Part shown: in pieces, positions 1 through 8,850 of the stretch | Layout: each line of letters begins with the position of its first letter | Numbering within the stretch: position 1 is the first letter of the stretch | Source of the DNA: Skermanella stibiiresistens SB22 | GTDB taxonomy: Bacteria; Pseudomonadota; Alphaproteobacteria; Azospirillales; Azospirillaceae | DNA: 64,000 bases | NCBI RefSeq assembly: GCF_000576635.1 | Contig: NZ_AVFL01000009.1 | Span: forward strand, 62,001-126,000 | Direction of reading: 5' to 3' | Program-made: the position numbers and the translations under genes | The notes under the pieces: model-generated | What the model was told of the DNA's origin: nothing | What the model saw: the letters and a program-made list of their open reading frames with translations, nothing else | The model's database searches: none

Positions 1-709
1 CCATGGCGACACCCAGCAGCGCTCCCATGCCGAGGCTCGCCATCTGGTCCTGGTCCAGCACCTGGACCTCGACGCCCAGCGATCCCAGCTCGACGCAGCG
101 GTCCGCCAGGGTGCGCGGATACAGGATGTTGGCCGGCTCGGAGATGACGTCGCGGGTCAGGAAGACGCCGTCGGCGACCGCCTCGCGAGCGGCGTACACC
201 GACGCGGCGCCTTCGGCGTCGGAGGTCAGCAGGGTGATCGCCTGGAGCGACGGCTTGGCCTCCGGCTTCTCCTTGGTGCGGTACTTGTCGAACCGGTAGG
301 AGCGCAGCTGGGCGCCGAACGCGATCTCCGCCGCGACGGTGGCCGGCGCCATCCCGCCGCCCAATTCATCGACGACGACCGTCACCTCGTCGGCGTTTTT
401 GCCCAAGGCCGCCACAATGGCGCCACCGGCATCCTGCAAGGTCAGGTCGGTGATCTGGTCGGGCTTGCCCAGGCCGACCAGGACGATGTGGTTGAGATCG
501 ACGCCACCCGGCGCCACGACGGTCAGCAGTTCGTCCGTCTTGCCGGAGAACTTGTTGGCGGCCATCGCGCGCGTCAGCATGCCGCCGGTCTTGCCGTCCA
601 GGTCGGTGCCGGCGGGCGTCAGCGTGCGTTCGGCCAGGACGGGTAGAACGAGCGAGCCGGATTTGGGCAGCGACACGGGAAGGGTCAGATCGGAGAACGT
701 GAATTTCAT
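1..709 (-). CDS. pepA: Leucyl aminopeptidase PepA (N-terminal part, runs off the left edge)
   Basis: The reverse strand reads from ATG at 709 to the window edge without a stop (236 codons). The start MKFTFSDLTLPVS and the later VFLTRDVISEPANILYPRTL and SLGMGALLGVAM segments are typical of the M17 leucyl aminopeptidase family, whose catalytic metal-binding half would lie left of base 1. M17 enzymes are cytosolic hexameric dizinc peptidases that remove N-terminal Leu and similar residues. Divergent from lptF, the usual alphaproteobacterial arrangement. Only the N-terminal half is visible, so active-site residues cannot be checked. Confidence 0.9.
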   Translation of the reverse strand, partial: MKFTFSDLTLPVSLPKSGSLVLPVLAERTLTPAGTDLDGKTGGMLTRAMAANKFSGKTDELLTVVAPGGVDLNHIVLVGLGKPDQITDLTLQDAGGAIVAALGKNADEVTVVVDELGGGMAPATVAAEIAFGAQLRSYRFDKYRTKEKPEAKPSLQAITLLTSDAEGAASVYAAREAVADGVFLTRDVISEPANILYPRTLADRCVELGSLGVEVQVLDQDQMASLGMGALLGVAM

Positions 710-969
710 GTCTACCCTCTTGGTTTATCACAGGCGGCCAGTTAGGGCCTTTTATCCCAACGGCAATTTCGCCGTCCCGGCACTGGGCAAATTGGCCGTC
801 CCGGCATCGGATGGTTGTTTCGACGGCGCGTGTCCGATAAAGAACACGAGCACTACGCTGTCAAGCTACGCCGACCAGGGCTCACGCGCCACTTTCGTCC
901 GTCGGGTGGCCGGTCGGGGTGATGCCCCGGTCATGGGACGACGGGACGGCTGGGTATAAGTTCGAGTCC
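710..969. other. Divergent intergenic region pepA/lptF with an imperfect 21-bp direct repeat
   Basis: This 260-bp gap must hold promoters for pepA (leftward) and lptF (rightward). Two 21-bp copies, at 762-782 and 786-806, match at 19 of 21 positions and share the core GCCGTCCCGGCA. I see no strong -35/-10 pair that I would defend. Confidence 0.4.
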
Positions 970-2094
970 ATGAAACGGTTGACCGCCTATCTCCTGCGCC
1001 ACCTCACGGTGGCGGCCATCTTCGTCACCGCCGGGTTGACGCTGGTGATCTGGTTGACCCAGTCGCTGCGCCTGCTCGAGATCGTGGTCGACGGTGGAGC
1101 CCCCATCTACCTGTTCCTCCAGCTGATGCTGGTCACCCTGCCGACATTCCTGTCGATCGTGCTGCCGATCAGCCTGCTGGCGGCGGTGCTGTTCACCTAT
1201 AACCGGCTCACGATGGATTCGGAACTGGTGGTGATGCGTTCGGCCGGGCTGGGAACCTGGGGCTTGGCCAAGCCCGCCCTGATCCTGGCGCTGGCCGTGA
1301 CGATGATCGGTTATGTCCTGACGCTCTATCTGGCCCCGGCGGCGCATCGCGAGCTGGCGCGGCTGGAAGCGTTGGCGAAAAGCGATTTTTCGACCGTGTT
1401 CCTGCGCGAGGGCGTGTTCAACGAGGCGGGTGACGGTGTCACCGTCTATGTCAGGCGTCGGATGCAGGACGGCGAGTTGCAGGGGCTGCTGATCCACGAT
1501 ACCCGCACGCCGGGCAAGCCGGTCACCATCATGGCCGACCGCGGCCGGACGGTGGAGGGCGAGGCCGGTACCCGGGTCGTCGTGTTCGACGGCAACCGCC
1601 AGGAGGTGGATCTCGCCACCGGCCGCATGTCCCAGCTCTATTTCGACCGTTACGCCGTGGATTTCCGCGTGTTCGAGAAACAGCTGGGCGACCGGCTGCC
1701 CGACGCGCGCGAACGGTCGACCTTCGACCTGCTGCACGCGGAGGACCATCCGGAATTGGCGCCGTTCAAGAACCGCCTGACCGCCGAATTGCACCAGCGA
1801 TACACCAGCCCGGTCTTCTCCCTGGGCTTCACCATGATGGGTGTCGCGATCCTGCTGGTGGGGGAATTCAACCGGCGCGGCCAAAGCCGCAGGATCATCG
1901 CCGCGGTCGCGTGCGTGCTGGTCCTGCAGAGCTCGGCGCTGGGCATCACCAATCTGGCGGTCAACAACAACGCGTTCATCCCGCTGCTCTATGTCGTGGT
2001 GGCCATTCCCGTGCTGGTCGGCGGGTTCCTGATGCTGCGCCAGCGGCTGCGCGGCAGCCGGGCATTCCGCGCGCGGCCGGCGGCGGCGGGGTGA
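970..2094 (+). CDS. lptF: LPS export ABC transporter permease LptF
   Basis: Inner-membrane permease that, with LptG and the LptB ATPase, extracts LPS and passes it to the LptC/LptA bridge. The 374-residue product (MKRLTAYLLRHLT...) has the YjgP/YjgQ layout: three N-terminal membrane helices (about 10-115), a periplasmic beta-jellyroll (about 130-260) and three C-terminal helices (about 280-360). An in-frame ATG 17 codons upstream exists, but the family N-terminus fits ATG 970. lptG follows after 7 bases, and the two subunits are expected to be made together. Confidence 0.93.
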   Translation: MKRLTAYLLRHLTVAAIFVTAGLTLVIWLTQSLRLLEIVVDGGAPIYLFLQLMLVTLPTFLSIVLPISLLAAVLFTYNRLTMDSELVVMRSAGLGTWGLAKPALILALAVTMIGYVLTLYLAPAAHRELARLEALAKSDFSTVFLREGVFNEAGDGVTVYVRRRMQDGELQGLLIHDTRTPGKPVTIMADRGRTVEGEAGTRVVVFDGNRQEVDLATGRMSQLYFDRYAVDFRVFEKQLGDRLPDARERSTFDLLHAEDHPELAPFKNRLTAELHQRYTSPVFSLGFTMMGVAILLVGEFNRRGQSRRIIAAVACVLVLQSSALGITNLAVNNNAFIPLLYVVVAIPVLVGGFLMLRQRLRGSRAFRARPAAAG

Positions 2095-2101
2095 GGCGAC
2101 C

Positions 2102-3196
2102 ATGAGAACCTCGGCCACGCTGTCGCGCTATATCGGGCGGCAGTTCCTCCTCTATTTCTGCATGCTGTTGGGCATCCTGCTGTCGATCATCCTGCTGGTC
2201 GACACGGTGGAACTGCTGCGCCGCGCCGGCGGCAAGCCGGATGCCACCTTCTCCGTCGTCATCCGCATGGCTTTCTTCAAGCTGCCGGAAATCGGCCAGC
2301 AGGTGTTTCCCTTCGTCATCCTGTTCGCCGGCATGTTCACGTTCTGGAGGCTGACGCGCAGCCAGGAACTGGTGGTGGCGCGCGCGGTCGGCGTTTCCGC
2401 ATGGCAGTTCCTGGCGCCCGTGCTGATCGTGGCGCCGCTGATCGCCATCTTCCAGGTCACGGTGATCAACCCGGTCGGTTCCGTGCTGGTCGCCCGCTAC
2501 GAGAAGATGGAGGACCGCTACCTGCGCGGCCGGACCAGTTCGCTGGTGGTGTCGGGGTCGGGCCTCTGGCTCCGGCAGGTCCAGGAAAACGGGCAGGTCC
2601 TGATCCACGCCGACACCGCCGAAGCCGGCACCGCCACGCTGAAGCCGGTCAACGTCTTCATGTACGACACCAAGGGTGACTTCTCGAGCCGGATCGACGC
2701 CGCGTCGGCGACGCTGGAACGGGGACACTGGACGATCCGTGACGGCTGGCTCAACACCGGGACGGCGCCGGTCGAGCGGTTCGCCGAGTACCGGCTGAAC
2801 ACCGATCTGACTTTGGAACGCATCCAGGAAAGCTTCGCCTCGCCGGACAGCCTGTCCTTTTGGGAGCTGCCCGGCTTCATCAAGACGTTGCAGGACACCG
2901 GTTTCTCCGCGACCCGGCACCGCCTGCATTTCCAGTCGCTGCTGTCGACACCCCTGCTGTTCTGCGCCATGGTCCTGTTCTCGGCCGCCTTCTCGCTCCG
3001 CCAGACCCGCCGGGGCGGGACGATGATGATGGTCGCGGGCGGAGTCGTCACCGGATTCGTGCTGTTCCTGTTCAGCGACGTGGTCCGCGCCTTCGGTATT
3101 TCCGAGACGATCCCGGTGCCGCTGGCCGCCTGGGCACCGGCCGGCGCCAGCCTGCTGCTCGGCATCGCCGTACTTCTCCACCTGGAGGACGGATGA
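2102..3196 (+). CDS. lptG: LPS export ABC transporter permease LptG
   Basis: Second permease half of LptBFG, 364 residues, same 3+3 membrane-helix layout as LptF with a periplasmic domain around residues 130-265. The N-terminus TLSRYIGRQFLLYF is characteristic, as is SQELVVARAVGVS after helix 3, the cytoplasmic coupling region toward LptB. Its TGA overlaps the ATGATG start region of surA. lptD, often found directly after lptG in alphaproteobacteria, is not here. Confidence 0.93.
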   Translation: MRTSATLSRYIGRQFLLYFCMLLGILLSIILLVDTVELLRRAGGKPDATFSVVIRMAFFKLPEIGQQVFPFVILFAGMFTFWRLTRSQELVVARAVGVSAWQFLAPVLIVAPLIAIFQVTVINPVGSVLVARYEKMEDRYLRGRTSSLVVSGSGLWLRQVQENGQVLIHADTAEAGTATLKPVNVFMYDTKGDFSSRIDAASATLERGHWTIRDGWLNTGTAPVERFAEYRLNTDLTLERIQESFASPDSLSFWELPGFIKTLQDTGFSATRHRLHFQSLLSTPLLFCAMVLFSAAFSLRQTRRGGTMMMVAGGVVTGFVLFLFSDVVRAFGISETIPVPLAAWAPAGASLLLGIAVLLHLEDG

Positions 3197-4452
3197 TGCT
3201 AGGGATACGCCGCAAGGATCGCTCCTCGACCCTGGATATTTCGAACCCAAGACCGCCCAAAGCTTTGGAAGGGCCGACAGTGTACAGAACCGTATTTGAA
3301 ATCATCGGCGGCGTCACCCGCCGGAGCGGAATTATAGCGGCGTCCCTCGCGTCCGCGATACTCGCCCTGGGCACCCTTCCGGCGGCGGCCCAGTTCGCCA
3401 CTCCCCAGACCATGCCGCAGGGTGGCCAGCAGCAGGCGCCCCAATCGGCTCCCCAGCAGGCTCCCAAGCCCCAGCCCCAGCAGCAGGCACCCCGCCCGGC
3501 TCCGCAGGCGACCCCGCGTCCGGCGGCGCCAGCCCAGCAAGCCCGGCCCGCCGAACCGGCTCCGATCGCTCCGCCACCGGCACGCTCGGTCGAGGGTATC
3601 GCCGCCGTGGTCAACGACGACATCATCTCCACATCGGACCTGACCGCCCGGTTGCAACTGGCGCTGGTCTCATCCGGCCTGCCGAGCACGGCGGAGACCC
3701 GCCAGCGGCTGACACCCCAGGTGCTGCGCGGTCTGGTCGACGAACGGCTTCAGCTCCAAGAGGCGACGAGGTCCAACATCTCGGTCGGCGAGAAGGAGAT
3801 CGGCGACGCCTTCGCCCGCGTCGCCGAGCAGAACCGGATGGATCGCGACCAGCTGGAGAAGATGCTGGCGAGCCAGGGCGTGCCGCGCAGCACCCTGGAA
3901 AGCCAGATCCGCTCCACCATCGCCTGGGGCAAGCTGGTGCAGCGGCGACTGCGCCCGAGCATCGAGATCGGCCAGGACGAGATCGACGCCGTGCTCCAGC
4001 GCATCCAAGCCAACGCCGGCAAGCCCGAATACCTGACGGCCGAAATCTTCCTCGCCGTCGACACACCCGACCGCGAGGACGAGATCAAGCGTCTGGCCGA
4101 CCGGCTGGTGGAGCAGATCGGCCAAGGCGCCAGCTTCCCCGCCGTGGCCCGGCAGTTCTCGCAGTCGGCCGGGGCCAGCAATGGCGGCGACCTGGGTTGG
4201 GTCCAGCAGGGCCAATTGCCGGACGAGCTTGACACGGTGCTGCGTGAGTTGAGGCCGGGTCAGGCGTCGCGCCCGATCCGCAGCCTGACCGGCTACCACA
4301 TCCTGCTGCTGCGCGACCAGCGCACCACCGGAGGCACCCTGCCGCCACGCGATCAGGTCATGGCCTCGCTGGGCCAGGAGCGACTCGACATGCTGCAACG
4401 CCGGCTGCTCCGCGACCTGCGCCGCGACGCCTTCGTGGACCTGCGCATCTGA
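3193..4452 (+). CDS. surA: Periplasmic chaperone / peptidyl-prolyl isomerase SurA
   Basis: Outer-membrane-protein chaperone. After a hydrophobic export segment (IIAASLASAILALGTLPAAA) comes a Gln/Pro/Ala-rich linker of about 60 residues, then a SurA N-terminal chaperone domain beginning SVEGIAAVVNDDIISTSDL, and one parvulin domain (YLTAEIFLAVDTPD to GYHILLLRD). E. coli SurA has two parvulin domains. Start choice: GGAGG at 3184-3188 favours ATG 3193 or 3196, overlapping the lptG stop, but this puts about 30 residues before the signal sequence. GTG 3280, preceded by GGAAGG, gives a conventional signal peptide. Stop overlaps the pdxA ATG by one base. Confidence 0.88.
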   Translation: MMLGIRRKDRSSTLDISNPRPPKALEGPTVYRTVFEIIGGVTRRSGIIAASLASAILALGTLPAAAQFATPQTMPQGGQQQAPQSAPQQAPKPQPQQQAPRPAPQATPRPAAPAQQARPAEPAPIAPPPARSVEGIAAVVNDDIISTSDLTARLQLALVSSGLPSTAETRQRLTPQVLRGLVDERLQLQEATRSNISVGEKEIGDAFARVAEQNRMDRDQLEKMLASQGVPRSTLESQIRSTIAWGKLVQRRLRPSIEIGQDEIDAVLQRIQANAGKPEYLTAEIFLAVDTPDREDEIKRLADRLVEQIGQGASFPAVARQFSQSAGASNGGDLGWVQQGQLPDELDTVLRELRPGQASRPIRSLTGYHILLLRDQRTTGGTLPPRDQVMASLGQERLDMLQRRLLRDLRRDAFVDLRI

Positions 4453-5498
4453 TGCGCGGCGATGGTCCAGGCGGAAGCCCTCCGCTCGCCCTGACCATGG
4501 GCGAGCCCTCGGGAATCGGTGGCGAGCTGGCGCTGAAGGCCTGGACCTTGAGGACCACGCGGACCGTGCCGCCATTCGTCCTGCTGGACGATCCGGAGCG
4601 GATTTCCGCGCTGGCGGCACGGATTGGGCTGGACGTGCCGGTCGTGACAGTCGCGGACCCGGCCTGGGCGGCGCAGGTCTTCGAGCGTGCCCTGCCCGTC
4701 CTACCGATCACGCTGGATCATCCGGTGGAACCTGGACGTCCCGATCCGGCCAACGGCGCCGCCGTGCTCGCCAGCATCGATCAGGCGGTGGCTCTGGTCC
4801 AGTCGGGCGCCTGCGCCGCGATGGTGACCAACCCGATCCAGAAGAGCGCGCTGTACGCGGCCGGCTTCGGCTATCCGGGACATACGGAATACCTCGCGGC
4901 CTTGGCCGACATCGTGACCGAGCCAGTGATGATGCTGGCGGGCGGCGGGCTGCGCGTGGTTCCGATCACCATCCACCTGCCGCTGCGCGACGCGATCGAC
5001 GCGCTGACGATCGACGGCATCGTTCAGTGCGGGCGTGTCACCGCCGCCGCCTTGACCGCCGATTTCGGCATCGAGCGCCCCCGCCTCGCCCTCGCCGCCC
5101 TCAACCCCCATGGCGGGGAAGGCGGCTCGCTCGGAACCGAGGAGATCGAGATCATCGCCCCGGCCGCCGCCCAACTCGCGGACGAGGGATATGACGTGAT
5201 CGGCCCGCTGCCGGCGGATACCCTGTTCCACACCGCCGCCCGCGCCCGCTACGACGCCGTGCTCTGCATGTACCATGATCAAGCGCTGATCCCGTTGAAG
5301 ACGGTCGACTTCGACACCGGCGTGAACATCACGCTGGGCCTGCCGTTCGTGCGGACATCGCCCGACCATGGCACGGCGCTGGATATCGCCGGCTCCGGCA
5401 CGGCCGATCCAAGCAGCCTGATCGCGGCGATGCGGACGGCGGTCGAGATGGCCAGCTTCCGGGCCAGTGGCAAGCTGTCGGCCGCATCGCCCAAATGA
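4452..5498 (+). CDS. pdxA: 4-hydroxythreonine-4-phosphate dehydrogenase PdxA
   Basis: NAD-dependent oxidation of 4-phosphohydroxy-L-threonine in the DXP-dependent route to pyridoxal phosphate. The 348-residue product opens with LALTMGEPSGIGGELALKAW, the family signature, and carries VTNPIQKSALYAAGF, the metal-ligand His of FGYPGHTEYLA, and the C-terminal CMYHDQALIPLKTVDFDTGVN stretch with further metal ligands. Its ATG shares one base with the surA stop and its TGA overlaps rsmA by 4 bases, so translation is likely coupled across the operon. Confidence 0.95.
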   Translation: MRGDGPGGSPPLALTMGEPSGIGGELALKAWTLRTTRTVPPFVLLDDPERISALAARIGLDVPVVTVADPAWAAQVFERALPVLPITLDHPVEPGRPDPANGAAVLASIDQAVALVQSGACAAMVTNPIQKSALYAAGFGYPGHTEYLAALADIVTEPVMMLAGGGLRVVPITIHLPLRDAIDALTIDGIVQCGRVTAAALTADFGIERPRLALAALNPHGGEGGSLGTEEIEIIAPAAAQLADEGYDVIGPLPADTLFHTAARARYDAVLCMYHDQALIPLKTVDFDTGVNITLGLPFVRTSPDHGTALDIAGSGTADPSSLIAAMRTAVEMASFRASGKLSAASPK

Positions 5499-6328
5499 GC
5501 CGAATCGACGAATTGCCGCCGCTGCGCGATGTCATCGCGCGGTTCGACCTGGGCGCCAAGAAGGCGCTGGGCCAGAACTTCCTGCTCGACCTCAACCTGA
5601 CCGGCCGGATCGCCCGGGCCGCCGGTGACCTGACCGGCGTCACCGTGATCGAGATCGGTCCGGGACCGGGTGGATTGACGCGGGGCCTGCTGAACACCAA
5701 CGCCGCCGCCGTCGTGGCGATCGAGCGCGATCCCCGCTGCGTCACGGCCCTGGCCGACCTGATCGAGGCGGCGGAGGGACGGCTCCGACTGGTCGAAGGC
5801 GACGCGCTGGAGGCCGATGTCGAGGCGCTCGCCCCCGCCCCCCGCGCCATCGTCGCCAACCTGCCCTACAACGTCGCCACACCCCTGCTGATCGGCTGGC
5901 TTCGTCGGATCGACCAGTTCCGCAGCCTGACCCTGATGTTCCAGCGCGAGGTCGCCGACCGCTTGGCCGCGAAGCCGGGCGGCAAGACCTATGGACGGCT
6001 ATCGGTGATCTCGCAGTGGCGCGCCGATGTCCGGCCGCTGTTCAACCTCCCCGCCCGCGCCTTCACGCCGCCACCGAAGATCGAGTCGACCGTCGTCCAG
6101 CTGATCCCCCGCCAGTCTCCCGAACCGGCCGAGTTCGCGGCGATGGAGACGGTGACGGCCGCCGCGTTCGGCCAGCGCCGCAAGATGCTGCGCGCCAGCC
6201 TCAAGTCGATCGGCGATGCCGAGTCCTTGATCGAGCAGGCGGGATTGATCCCGACACAGCGCGCGGAGGAGATCCCCGTCGCCGGCTTCGCTGCGCTCGC
6301 CAGGGCCTATCAAGCCTCGCGTTCGTAG
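5495..6328 (+). CDS. rsmA: 16S rRNA (adenine1518-N6/adenine1519-N6)-dimethyltransferase RsmA (KsgA)
   Basis: SAM-dependent dimethylation of two adjacent adenines in helix 45 of 16S rRNA during 30S assembly. The 277-residue protein shows KKALGQNFLLDLNL, motif I VIEIGPGPGGLT, and the catalytic motif IV ANLPYNVATPLL (NLPY). The C-terminal FGQRRKMLRASLKSI is the small-domain signature. Overlaps pdxA by 4 bases. An 11-bp inverted repeat covers its stop codon (6325-6359) and may end the transcript. Confidence 0.96.
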   Translation: MSRIDELPPLRDVIARFDLGAKKALGQNFLLDLNLTGRIARAAGDLTGVTVIEIGPGPGGLTRGLLNTNAAAVVAIERDPRCVTALADLIEAAEGRLRLVEGDALEADVEALAPAPRAIVANLPYNVATPLLIGWLRRIDQFRSLTLMFQREVADRLAAKPGGKTYGRLSVISQWRADVRPLFNLPARAFTPPPKIESTVVQLIPRQSPEPAEFAAMETVTAAAFGQRRKMLRASLKSIGDAESLIEQAGLIPTQRAEEIPVAGFAALARAYQASRS

Positions 6329-6359
6329 GTCGGGTGCCGCTGCGCTCTACCCGACCTAC
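6325..6359 (+). terminator. Hairpin over the rsmA stop; REP-like repeat or terminator
   Basis: GTAGGTCGGGT (6325-6335) and ACCCGACCTAC (6349-6359) form a perfect 11-bp stem with a 13-base loop. It lies between convergent rsmA and gmk. There is no T-tract, so factor-independent termination is uncertain. The sequence resembles short dispersed palindromes common between proteobacterial genes. Confidence 0.5.
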
Positions 6360-6393
6360 GGCCCTACGGCCAAAACTCCGGCACCTGGCTTCC

Positions 6394-7065
6394 TCAGAGA
6401 CCTTCCTGAAGCTGGCGCACGAAGTCGGACAGGCCGATCTGGCGTCGGCGCTTGAGGCGCTCGGCCTCCAGGATGGTCTGGACCTGATGGACGCTGGACT
6501 CGACGTCGTGATTGACGATCACATAGTCATAATCGAAGTAGTGGCTCATCTCGTCCGAGGCCTTGGCCATCCGGCCGGCGATCACCTCGGCGCTGTCCTG
6601 GGCGCGGGCGTGGAGTCGCCGCTCCAACTCCTTCGCGGAGGGCGGCAGCACGAAGATGCTGACCAAGTCCTCGCGGGCGTTCTCGGAGAGTTGCTGGGTG
6701 CCCTGCCAGTCGATGTCGAACAGGATCTCCCGTCCCTTGGCGAGCGACAGTTCGACCGGCCCCTTCGGCGTGCCGTAGTAGTTGCCGAAGACACGGGCGT
6801 GTTCGAGCAGTTGACGCTCCTCGACCATCCGCTCGAAGGTGTCGCGGTCGATGAAGTGATAATCGACGCCATCGACCTCACCAGGCCGCATCGGCCGCGT
6901 CGTCACCGACACCGACATGGTCAGGTTGGTGTTCCGCTGAAGCATCCGGCGCGCGATGGTCGTCTTGCCGGCGCCCGAGGGCGACGACAGCACCAGCATC
7001 AGCCCGCGGCGTCCGATCTTCGCCGGGCCAGATCCCGCCGGCTGCATGTCCATGGGTACGGTCAT
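6394..7065 (-). CDS. gmk: Guanylate kinase Gmk
   Basis: Phosphorylates GMP to GDP with ATP. The 223-residue product has the P-loop LSSPSGAGKTTIARRML (about 26-42), the GMP-binding SVSVTTRPMRPGEVDGVDYHF, YGTPKGPVE and ILFDIDWQGTQQL. The N-terminal extension of about 20 residues is usual in alphaproteobacteria. ATG 7065 overlaps the yicC stop (ATGA), so the two genes are translationally coupled. Confidence 0.96.
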   Translation of the reverse strand: MTVPMDMQPAGSGPAKIGRRGLMLVLSSPSGAGKTTIARRMLQRNTNLTMSVSVTTRPMRPGEVDGVDYHFIDRDTFERMVEERQLLEHARVFGNYYGTPKGPVELSLAKGREILFDIDWQGTQQLSENAREDLVSIFVLPPSAKELERRLHARAQDSAEVIAGRMAKASDEMSHYFDYDYVIVNHDVESSVHQVQTILEAERLKRRRQIGLSDFVRQLQEGL

Positions 7066-7955
7066 TCGATGTTCTGCGCCTGCTCACGCAATTGTTCGAT
7101 GGCGGCCTTCAAGGCGAGGCCGGTGCGCGTCAGCTCCACGTCGGACGACTTGGAGCAAAGGGTATTGGCTTCCCGGTTGAACTCCTGACACAGGAAGTCC
7201 AGCTGCCTGCCGATGGCGCCGCCCTTGGCGAGCATGTCGCGGGCCGCTGCGATATGGGCCCGCAGGCGGTCCAACTCCTCCCGGACGTCGGCGCGCGTGA
7301 TCAGCAAAGCCGCTTCCTGGGCCAGCCGCTCCTCGGTCAGGCTCGGGATGGCTTCCAGCAACGCCACGACCTGCCCGCGCAGCTTCTGCCGAAGCGCCTC
7401 CGGCTGGAGCGACGCGCAGGCCGACGCCTGATCGGTCAAGCGGGCGATCTCATCCAAATGCTGGTTGAGGACATGGACGAGCCGGGCGCCCTCCGCCAGA
7501 CGAACGGTGGACAGGTGGTCCAGAGCCTGCTGGAGCGTGGCCGCCATGGCCGCCTCCAGACGCTCGCGATCCTCGCCGCCGTCGGCGTCCTCGACCGTCT
7601 CGACAACGCCGCGCACCGCCAGCAAGGCGTCCAGCCGGGGCTTCTCGGTGGCGCCGCCAAGCTCCATCGAAAGCGCTATCAGCTGGTCGAGCAGATCGCG
7701 GTTGATCCGGATCTGGTTGGCCGCCGCCGTACGGGTGACGGCCAGCGCCACGTTGACGCTGCCACGGCGGACCCGCTGGGGAATGGCGGCGCGGGCGATC
7801 GGCTCCAGCGCGTCGAAACCCGGAGCCAGACGGCAGCGGAGGTCGAGGTTCCTGCTGTTGACGCTCTTGATCTCGAAGGTCCAGGCATGGCCCTGGTCGC
7901 GCCCTTCGGCCCGCGCGAAACCAGTCATGCTGGCGACTTGTTGTTGAGCGCTCAA
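7062..7955 (-). CDS. yicC: YicC family endoribonuclease
   Basis: 297 residues starting MSAQQQVASMTGFARAEG; the SMTGF(A/G)R start and IKSVNSRNLDLRCRLAP are hallmarks of the YicC N-terminal domain. The C-terminal DUF1732 part ends KAAIEQLREQAQNIE, with GRQLDFLCQEFNREANTLCSKS. In E. coli YicC is reported as an endoribonuclease acting on RyhB; the role here is inferred. It is upstream of gmk and overlaps it by 4 bases, a widely conserved pairing. Confidence 0.93.
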   Translation of the reverse strand: MSAQQQVASMTGFARAEGRDQGHAWTFEIKSVNSRNLDLRCRLAPGFDALEPIARAAIPQRVRRGSVNVALAVTRTAAANQIRINRDLLDQLIALSMELGGATEKPRLDALLAVRGVVETVEDADGGEDRERLEAAMAATLQQALDHLSTVRLAEGARLVHVLNQHLDEIARLTDQASACASLQPEALRQKLRGQVVALLEAIPSLTEERLAQEAALLITRADVREELDRLRAHIAAARDMLAKGGAIGRQLDFLCQEFNREANTLCSKSSDVELTRTGLALKAAIEQLREQAQNIE

Positions 7956-8061
7956 CGCTGCCTCGCTAGTACCGTTGGTTGGCCGCCGTTATACCCCTGG
8001 TGTCCCGCCACAACAAGCGACTGTGGCCGAGCGTCGAAGAGCCAGCCTTGGAGACATTGTC

Positions 8062-8841
8062 ATGCGCGATCCCCGCGTCATCCTGATCACGGGTGCCTCC
8101 AGCGGCATCGGCGAGGCTCTGGCCGAAGCCTATGCCGCTCCCTCGACCACGCTGGTGCTGACCGGGCGCGACCAAGCCCGACTGGATGGCGTGGCGGAGC
8201 GCTGCGCCGCGCGCGGGGCGACCGTCCGGGCGGCGGTCATCGACGTCACCGACCGCGACGGCATGCGGCGCTGGCTGGCCGAGGTGGACGCCGCGTCGCC
8301 GATCGACCTGTGCGTCGCCAATGCCGGGATCAGCGGCGGGACCGGCGGGCGCGATCCCAGCGGCGCGGTCGGGGAGACCGAGGAGCAAGCCCGGCGCATC
8401 CTGGCGGTCAATGTCGATGGGGTGCTCAACACCATCCATCCGCTGATCGGTCCCATGAGGGCGCGCGGCCGCGGCCAATTGGCCCTGGTCAGCTCGATGG
8501 CCGGCTTCCACGGGTTTCCCGGAGCGCCGGCCTACTGCGCCAGCAAGGCCGCCGTAAAAAGCTACGGTGAGTCGCTGCGGCTGGACCTCCGCAAGAGCGG
8601 CATCCAAGTCTCGGTGATCTGCCCCGGTTTCGTCCGCAGCCGGATCACCGCGCTCAACCGCTTTCCCATGCCGCTCCTGATGGATGCCGACCGGGCGGCC
8701 CGGATCATCCGGCGCGGGCTGGAACGCGACCGCTCCCGGATCGCCTTCCCCCTGCCGACCCTCTTCATGAGCTGGCTGATCGGTGCCCTGCCCGCCGGGC
8801 TGGCGGACTTGGCGCTGGCGCGGACACCCGCCAAGGAGTGA
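8062..8841 (+). CDS. SDR family NAD(P)-dependent oxidoreductase
   Basis: Classical short-chain dehydrogenase of 259 residues. Visible: TGxxxGIG cofactor loop ITGASSGIGEALAEAY, NAG motif CVANAGISG, catalytic Ser in LVSSMAGFHG, and YCASK (Tyr-x-x-x-Lys). Start ATG 8062 is preceded by GGAG; the open frame extends to 7975 but the family N-terminus (RVILITGASSG) begins here. It is divergent from yicC and convergent with the ABC-F gene. Substrate cannot be read from sequence; the closest style is the DltE/YbbO-like group. Confidence 0.85.
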   Translation: MRDPRVILITGASSGIGEALAEAYAAPSTTLVLTGRDQARLDGVAERCAARGATVRAAVIDVTDRDGMRRWLAEVDAASPIDLCVANAGISGGTGGRDPSGAVGETEEQARRILAVNVDGVLNTIHPLIGPMRARGRGQLALVSSMAGFHGFPGAPAYCASKAAVKSYGESLRLDLRKSGIQVSVICPGFVRSRITALNRFPMPLLMDADRAARIIRRGLERDRSRIAFPLPTLFMSWLIGALPAGLADLALARTPAKE

Positions 8842-8850
8842 CCAATTGCT

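Noticed and set aside
931-2118. Long minus-strand frame (395 codons) across lptF
   Set aside because: Antisense shadow: the plus strand encodes a clear LptF with family motifs, and the shadow is rich in Gln/His/Arg with no fold, as GC-rich antisense frames are.
1976-3250. 424-codon minus-strand frame across lptG
   Set aside because: Same reason: lptG on the plus strand is unambiguous.
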